Assembly (NCBI RefSeq): GCF_005491205.1
Contig: NZ_CP028035.1
Span: 3,472,001-3,536,000, forward strand
From: Nissabacter sp. SGAir0207
Lineage (GTDB): Bacteria > Pseudomonadota > Gammaproteobacteria > Enterobacterales > Enterobacteriaceae
Length of the DNA stretch: 64,000 nucleotides
Direction: 5' to 3'
Below the pieces are notes generated by a model. That model worked only from the letters and a program-made list of their open reading frames with translations, searched no databases and was not told the origin of the DNA. Shown piece by piece: positions 63,143 to 64,000 of the stretch (positions within the stretch are counted from its first letter, which is position 1; every line of letters begins with the position of its first letter). Position numbers and translations under genes: made by a program.

Positions 63143-64000
63143 ATGTCAGGTTGGCGCAAACTTTACTACTCCCTTTTGAACTTACCGCTCAAATTGCTGG
63201 TAAGAAGCAAGGTGATACCTGCCGATCCGGTGACGGAACTCCGCCTGGATCCGACCCGGCCGGTACTTTACGTTTTACCCTATGATTCGAAGGCAGACCT
63301 TCTGACCCTGCGGCAGCAGTGCCTGGCGCAGAACCTGCCCGATCCATTAATTCCGCTGGAGATTGATGGCCACCACCTGCCGAGCCATGTGTTCATCGGC
63401 CAGGGGCCACGCTTCTTCCGCTATTACACCCCGCAGGAGGAGTCGGTCAAGCTGTTCCACGACTACCTCGATCTGCACCGCAATAACCCGCAGCTCGACA
63501 TCCAGATGCTGCCGGTCTCGGTGATGTTCGGCCGCTCGCCGGGCCGCGAGGGGGATGGCCAGATGATGCCGCACCTGCGGCTGCTCAACGGCATCCAGAA
63601 GTTTTTCGCCGTGGTGTGGCTGGGGCGCGACAGCTTTGTGCGCTTCTCCAATACCGTCTCGCTGCGCTACATGGCGACCGAGCACGGCACCGACAAAACC
63701 ATCGCGCAGAAGCTGGCGCGCGTCGCGCGGATGCACTTCGCCCGCCAGCGGCTGGCCGCCGTTGGCCCGCGCCTGCCCGCCCGTCAGGATCTGTTCAACA
63801 AGCTGCTGGCCTCCAAGGCGATTGAGAAGGCAGTGGAAGATGAGGCGCGCAGCAAGAAGATCTCCCATGACAAGGCGCGGCAGAACGCCATCGCCCTGAT
63901 GGAGGAGATCGCCGCGGACTTCTCTTACGAGACAGTGCGCCTCTCCGACCGCATCCTGAGCTGGACGTGGAACCGCCTCTACCAAGGCATCAACGTCAGC
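63143..64000 (+). CDS. plsB: Glycerol-3-phosphate 1-O-acyltransferase PlsB, 3' truncated by window edge
   Basis: First step of phospholipid synthesis at the inner membrane. The 286 codons present read [20 protein letters not shown], then [63 protein letters not shown] and [11 protein letters not shown], collinear with E. coli PlsB. The frame runs open to the last base; the acyltransferase HX4D motif lies beyond the window (near residue 306 in E. coli). ATG at 63143. Confidence 0.96.
   Translation, partial: MSGWRKLYYSLLNLPLKLLVRSKVIPADPVTELRLDPTRPVLYVLPYDSKADLLTLRQQCLAQNLPDPLIPLEIDGHHLPSHVFIGQGPRFFRYYTPQEESVKLFHDYLDLHRNNPQLDIQMLPVSVMFGRSPGREGDGQMMPHLRLLNGIQKFFAVVWLGRDSFVRFSNTVSLRYMATEHGTDKTIAQKLARVARMHFARQRLAAVGPRLPARQDLFNKLLASKAIEKAVEDEARSKKISHDKARQNAIALMEEIAADFSYETVRLSDRILSWTWNRLYQGINVS

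Noticed and set aside
1..64000. tRNA, rRNA, insertion sequences, integrases or attachment sites
   Set aside because: Looked for at gene borders and around the accessory islands; no cloverleaf, transposase, integrase or flanking direct repeat was recognised by eye.

Overview
The window is chromosomal DNA of a GC-rich member of the Enterobacterales. The housekeeping blocks keep the enterobacterial order: msrPQ, aroQ-accB-accC, yhdT-panF-prmA, dusB-fis, ssb/uvrA, yjbRQ, tyrB, alr-dnaB, qorA, pspG, dusA, zur, yjbJ, dinF-lexA-dgkA and plsB. The protein sequences are close to E. coli, and the accessory genes (a large inverse autotransporter, aapJQMP, several Gfo/Idh/MocA oxidoreductases) fit a Serratia/Yersiniaceae-like environmental organism. 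Genus cannot be fixed from this sequence alone. I found no rRNA, tRNA, insertion sequence, prophage or CRISPR array.

Layout. 1-7.8 kb: end of acuI, methionine sulfoxide repair (msrPQ), aroQ with the biotin carboxyl carrier and carboxylase of acetyl-CoA carboxylase, pantothenate symporter panF and ribosomal methyltransferase prmA. 7.9-11.6 kb: a periplasmic alpha-carbonic anhydrase inserted between prmA and dusB-fis, then an LpxP-type lipid A acyltransferase. 11.6-16.3 kb: the amino-acid ABC transporter aapJQMP, preceded by an NtrC-type site and a well-spaced sigma-54 promoter. 16.3-24.7 kb: a leftward six-gene sugar or glycoside island with four different Gfo/Idh/MocA oxidoreductases, a GPH-family symporter and a cytoplasmic clan-A glycosidase, divergent from a LacI-type regulator, with a CRP-like site between them.

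24.7-29.3 kb: CPA1 Na+/H+ antiporter, purine permease ghxP with PurR-like boxes, a small basic ORF behind a near-perfect CRP site, and a glutathione S-transferase. 29.8-33.7 kb: an MHYT-GGDEF-EAL c-di-GMP enzyme, a glucose-fructose-oxidoreductase-like protein and a translationally coupled periplasmic DUF305 protein. 33.8-39.7 kb: a MocR/GabR regulator divergent from gabT-gabD-gabP (GABA use). 39.8-46.3 kb: ssb and uvrA with an SOS box, yjbR, yjbQ, tyrB and a YitT-family membrane protein.

46.6-52.8 kb: an Lrp/AsnC regulator and a roughly 1,820-residue inverse autotransporter adhesin, placed with yitT inside what is a compact dnaB-alr-tyrB block in E. coli. 53.5-64 kb: alr, dnaB, qorA, pspG (sigma-54 promoter, with a structured RNA region ending in a UUCG hairpin downstream), dusA, zur, yjbJ, dinF-lexA with two SOS boxes, dgkA, and the start of plsB running off the right edge.

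The most unusual parts are the oxidoreductase/glycosidase island, the CRP-driven small ORF, the pspG-downstream RNA candidate, and the adhesin-regulator-yitT insertion, which appears to leave tyrB dependent on an upstream transcript.
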